A stretch of 64,000 nucleotides of DNA. Origin: Prostheceraeus crozeri. Lineage: Eukaryota > Platyhelminthes > Polycladida > Euryleptidae. Under the pieces are notes generated by a model. It was not told where the DNA came from, did not search any database, and worked only from the letters and a program-made list of their open reading frames with translations. Position 1 is the stretch's first letter. Every line of letters begins with the position of its first letter. The DNA lies in the NCBI GenBank assembly GCA_907163375.1, contig CAJQUW010006316.1, positions 310,001-374,000 of the forward strand, read 5' to 3'. The translations under genes were made by a program, and so were the position numbers. Of the stretch, positions 59,501 through 64,000 are shown in pieces.

Positions 59501-61024
59501 AAATTATTGCGCTTTTCTGCCATCTTTATTCATTTTATGCTTACAGTTATAACAACATGTCTTGACTGACTTTCATCGCAATATTATTGTTGTGCTTACT
59601 TAGTTATTGCGCGGAATTTAGCTATGGTACAATGTGTAAGAAAGAAGGGAACAATGTATCGCGCAATGATGATATATTTATCTATGCATGCGAAAAATAT
59701 TTTAGATATCTCATTTGGCGTATATCTCCATGTGTATTCATAGCTTTGCTGCCCGCTTTTTTCCTATTGTTGCCCTCAAAAATCCATGTTAATGAGATAT
59801 TGCACTTTCTGATACTGAATGGCTTCATATTCTAAATAACTTTTCCTTGTGGTTTCTTCTTTTGTCTAGTAATTTATCCACTCGTGTCACATGTCCATGA
59901 TCGATCTGCCATTCATTGTAGGGCTGTGCGCGGTGCACAGGTCTTTCTGCTTGCACGGTTCTCGGGTCTGTGTACCGGAATGTGCAAGTTTCGACCAAAT
60001 TGATGATCGCTGCATAGCTTTAATTATAGTTAATTCATCTGATCTGTTGTCTTGGTCACAGCAAATAAGAGAAAATAATATTTTGAGCGCACACCAATTA
60101 ATTCACCTAGGAGAGCGTTATTCAATTCTATTTATCAATTCAATTCAAATTTCTACATTATGAAAATGAAATCTTTTCAAAGTCAATCACAAAACATTCG
60201 ATACATTTCCTGATGTTGAGAGAATGTGAAAAGTAACGAAAATGAGAAAATTCAAGTTCATGATGAATAATGTTAGACCACGAAGTCTGCAGTTCCCAGC
60301 TTCTCATATCAGATTATCGTTCTCAGCTTATTCCAGCGGTTAGTGATCCATCCGAAAGATTTTTTCCCATCAGAGAGAGAAAGTAGAGTTAGGTATGTCG
60401 AGATGTTGACCTTCTTTTTGCATAGTGATTTCTCCGACTCTTTCCATATTTCCTAATGTGTTCAGGTATTTTGAAAAAGGAATAAAAAATTAACTCTTCC
60501 TCTTAAGGAATCAACTAAAAATCTGACGTTCCGTTCGCCACTGACTTAGTACCTACTTCAGTCAATGTAACTTTCAAACATTTTTTACCACATACTCGCA
60601 TCTACATCAGTTTTGTTTTTATCAACCTTTATAGAATTCTATTAAAATTATCAACCATAGAGGCGTACGGGTTAAGCATGATAAGAGTCAACTGCAAGTA
60701 TTGACAAATTAAAGGAGGCCTATGTAAGTCTGTTTCAAATTTTTAGCAATATTAGAATTTTGCTTTACAAAATCTACCTTGGATTCTAAAAAATATGAAC
60801 ATTTATTATGAAAGATGGAAGCATATAGAGACCCTGCTTTCAAGATTTTGAAGCTTTCACCCTTTCATGTATATTGTGCTCTCGTGACATTTTGACACGC
60901 ACATTTTTCGGACAACATTGCTCAACATGTTGATACCAAAGCGGCAAAAATTTCTCGTCAAAAGAAAGAGGATCAATGCGCTTCTAATATTACCTCTCTC
61001 GACTTCGTACAATCCCTAGAACCG
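53522..61024. other. Long, mostly non-coding stretch
   Basis: Apart from the dispersed repeat at 54686-54937, I can support no gene or element in these 7.5 kb. Open frames are short and without motifs. A B-box-like word (GGGTTCAAGTCTCG, minus strand) occurs near 55420, but no full SINE is seen. Confidence 0.4.
54686..54937 (-). repeat. Dispersed repeat shared with 42.9 kb, copy 2
   Basis: This is an inverted copy of 42889-43137. The minus strand stays open for 65 codons here, whereas the plus-strand copy has a stop in the corresponding frame, so coding cannot be claimed. Confidence 0.75.
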
Positions 61025-61241
61025 CTAGGTGACATACCACGCTCAATTACGCGTAATTACACATGACCCTAAACATCCTTGGCTATCCGTGACATTGCTG
61101 CAACATCTGTTATATAAACTTTGTGTCTCATGTGTCTGCATGTATCAAAAACAATGTGATAGGACCTCAATTTCATGCTCAGGGAAGACAGAACATGCTT
61201 AGCGGTTCATCCGTGGTTCAAGCGGCAGCGCAAACAACCGT
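61025..61241 (+). mobile_element. Inverted-repeat MITE family, partial copy
   Basis: It begins CTAGGTGACATACCACGCTC and matches, in inverted orientation, most of the right half of the element at 62527-62980. Shared words include CATGTGTCTGCATGTATC and AATGTGATAGGACCTCAA. It stops near CAACCGTA and lacks the opposite terminus. Confidence 0.75.
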
Positions 61242-62526
61242 ACACTGTAAACTCTAGGGCACGAAATTTCTTTTGAATTTGGCACGAAATTTAGGCATCA
61301 ATTCTAAATCTTACATTTAAAGATTATAGCCGAAGAGATTTCATCATGTTATGAGAACCTTTGTTGAGTTTTCAAAGTTTTCACAAGGCATGAAGTTCAT
61401 AATGCCGAGTTCGTGCCCATTGAATTGCCCGCAAATTACATGAAGAAAATGTTTTTCAGAAAAAACTTGAATTTTGAAAATAATTTGAGCATGAAAGGGT
61501 TAATTGACGACTATCACGCAACAATCTAGAACACGAATCAAGTTGCGCTTCACTTAAGCCTTAATAAATAACTGCTTCAGTGCATTTTTTCAAAATTTCC
61601 TATTCAACCGGTACTAGCAGGTGCGGCTAGCGCATAGCCTCCATTCATAGTCGTGAACAATGAGACTGCCTGTAACCATCTCCAAGTGCAACCCCATAAT
61701 CAATTCCTTTCTTTCAGCACCACAACTTTCTAAAAGTGAAAATTAGTATTTATGGTTCTATTATCATTACTGCGCAATGAATTATTATTGCATAATTATT
61801 GTATTTACTGTTCGTGCTAATTATCTTTTGTATCATTTTGTATCTTATCAACATTCTTTCATTTCATTCATTCGTTGCTATGAGAAATGAGGTATTGCAC
61901 ATCGCTCCGTTGATTTATGTTGAATTATATTGCCGGTTTTGTATCGCAGATGCAGACCCACTGTACATAAATTTATTCATGTTGATGATTAATACATAAT
62001 TCAGCAGAATAGGTTCATCTTACTCAACTTTTTCTGTAAATGTGATTGCCTTATGCTACTTAATTAGCTAGAAATGTTTAAACAGTAGTAGAAAAGCAAT
62101 ACCTATCCATTTAAAGAGGCGGAAATCAACTGAATAACTGCGAGATCATTTCTTATGTCCTTCTTTCTCAGCTTTCCGGGTCGGTTAGTAAGCAATGGCT
62201 TATACAGAAAACATATGAAGCAACATATGACACATGAAGAACATATTCCTTCAGATATTTGCCTTTCTCAACACAATGACATCCGATGTAGGGATTGTTT
62301 TCACAAACTAGCGGTTACTTACTTTGAAAACATTTGTAGGGGAGGGACCATCCTTAAAGGGCGTTCACAAAGTAAGTTACCCTCTTTGTCTACATCAATG
62401 AACATCTATTCATTGCATGCGTGTATGATGCTTTCTGTAAGCCCCACTAATTGAATAGCATGTGATTTCAATATTTAAACGAATGTGTGCATGTCAACTT
62501 AATGCTACATAATTATCTATGCATTC
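61242..62526. other. Non-coding stretch between MITE copies
   Basis: Nothing is recognised. The short open frames have no motifs. Confidence 0.4.
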
Positions 62527-62980
62527 ACTAGGTGACATGCCACGCGTGATTACGGAACACTCCAAACATCCGTGGTTAAGAACATTCTATTCTTCTACCC
62601 GCGTACATACGCGCTGCACTAAGAGGCAGAAATCACTTGATCTGATGCTCTTAAAACATGGGAAATGTCTAAGAATACGCGCGGGCGAGCGTTTATAGTT
62701 TGCGCGTCGTCTACGGTTGTCCGCGTTGCCGCTTGAACCACTAAGATGAACCGCTAAGCATGTTCTGTCTTCCCTGAACATAAAATTGAGGTCCTATCAC
62801 ATTGTTTAGCCTCTGATACATGCAGACACATGAGACGCAAAGTCTATATAACAGGACTGCCAACTATACTAACTTATATTGCAGCAATATCCCGCATAGC
62901 CACGGATGTTTGGGGTCATGTGTAATTTCGCGTGGTTCACGTGTGAATTACACGTGATTGAGCGTGGCATGTCACCTAGT
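62527..62980. mobile_element. Inverted-repeat MITE, complete copy
   Basis: The element is 454 bp with terminal inverted repeats that read ACTAGGTGACATGCCACGC at both ends. Beyond that block they diverge, then match again at CCAAACATCCGTGG. There is no coding capacity. The flanks do not give an exact target duplication, so the parent superfamily is unknown. Confidence 0.8.
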
Positions 62981-64000
62981 GTTGCATGCTTGCTCAAGTC
63001 TACAGGAGGCAACTGTCTCTAGGTATCGAATGAAGCACACATTTAATCAACTACTTGGGTGTGATTTTGTCAATTTTTTGATATTATTAATATATACTAA
63101 TATATACTAATCGATGAGTTAGGGGAAATTGAAAGGTAATTAGGTCGGATGAACACATCGAACCTCACCAAGACTATAAATTAAGGAAAGGAAAACACTT
63201 TGTTGGTCTCGAAATTAATTTTTATTGCTGTCACTCGAACTTTCAGACCTTGCCCTTATGCGAATGATTCCACAGCTCGCCAACTAATGCAGAATTCTTT
63301 CCAAAGGATGTGTATGTATTTTTGCTTTTAGTAGTACTCGTAGTTCAAGTTGTGGTGTATCTGTATGTAATGGAAGTTTTGTTCCAATCTTCTCCATATC
63401 GTACTCTGAAGAAGGACATCGAGATGCCGAGATGAAGGACATCGATCCTTCATTAACTTGATATAAAACTTTAGTTGCTCTAGATGACATGAAATTCACA
63501 GAACAGCATATTTAGCTTATCGGCCTTCTTTCTGATGGTAGTGGCATGCTAACTCTAAATCACTCAACTTTGGAAAAATACAAAAATTCATGCATAAAAT
63601 TCAAAAATCAAAATTTTACCGAATTTTGACTAATCACTTTATGATTGCTGCTTACGATGCCCAGTTAAGTTCCTTTTAAGTACAAAGAGATTAATAAGAT
63701 AAATTTGTTGATTGAATACAACTCAAATATGCGTTATGTGGAAGGCGGAGAGATTTTCCTTTCTGTGCATGTGTAGCAGTAGCTCTGCATTTTCAAGTAA
63801 CGTCAAATGAAAAAAATTTGATGGACGATCTGTACAAATTTTGAGAAATTTTCAAAAATGACCAGTTCTGTCATCACCACAGCCAAGACATTTCAACTTT
63901 CTCTGCGTGCACATTGTGTCCTTTCGAGAAGATTTCGACCGCATCTTTTGGGTCAACATTGCGCAGGCCTTTCACAGACACAAAAAAATTGTAACCAAAA
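62981..64000. other. Non-coding stretch to the window end
   Basis: No supported feature is seen. Confidence 0.4.

Noticed and set aside
59587-61999. Hydrophobic open frames near 59.6-59.8 kb and 61.8-62.0 kb that look membrane-like
   Set aside because: Each is short and AT-rich, with no recognisable receptor or channel motif. Hydrophobic peptides are expected by chance from T-rich DNA.

Overview
This window looks like nuclear DNA from an invertebrate animal with a fairly large, AT-rich genome. It has very few genes, long stretches with no coding signal, spliced coding sequence with ordinary GT/AG sites, and a mixed load of transposable elements: CR1-like and RTE-like LINEs, a Penelope-like element, piggyBac, mariner, fold-back MITEs and tRNA-derived SINEs. 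I cannot name the species or phylum from the sequence alone.

Host gene: I could support only one host coding exon. It lies on the minus strand at 8149-9975 and is 1827 nt long, phase 1 at both ends. It encodes 609 codons of a Ser/Pro/Gln/His-rich, low-complexity, nuclear-regulator-like protein with a PPPY motif and an acidic-hydrophobic segment near its end. The DNA-binding or other folded parts must lie in other exons, and I did not find them here. Much of the empty sequence on both sides is probably intron of this gene.

Layout: 0-7.4 kb is non-coding with tRNA-type SINEs (505-678 and 2846-3160) and a small fold-back element (7228-7400). The host exon follows at 8.1-10 kb. From 12.7 to 31.5 kb there are two copies of a long-armed fold-back element (12732-13442, 29140-29851), a mariner relic with 206-bp nearly identical inverted repeats (23435-24522), and four compositionally extreme blocks: an A tract at 13.7-14.2 kb, a G/T block whose cytosines are almost all in CpG at 22.0-23.25 kb, a GC-rich block at 25.0-27.1 kb, and a C-rich, G-poor block at 30.0-31.5 kb. 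From 33.7 to 49.6 kb retroelements dominate: LINE pieces on both strands, a Penelope-like element with a possible decayed hammerhead ribozyme behind it, and a nearly full-length CR1-like LINE (about 45855-49566). A complete but broken piggyBac element with TTAA target sites lies at 50790-53517. The last 10 kb is mostly empty apart from an inverted-repeat MITE family near 61.0 and 62.5-63.0 kb.

The elements do not cooperate in any pathway. The window records successive insertions into gene-poor, mostly intronic or intergenic DNA. I saw no LTR retrovirus, Polinton, CRISPR array or rRNA gene. The most unusual signals are the CpG-only-cytosine block, the ORF1-UGA-ORF2 in-frame arrangement of the large LINE, the hammerhead-like motif after the Penelope piece, and the long-TIR mariner.
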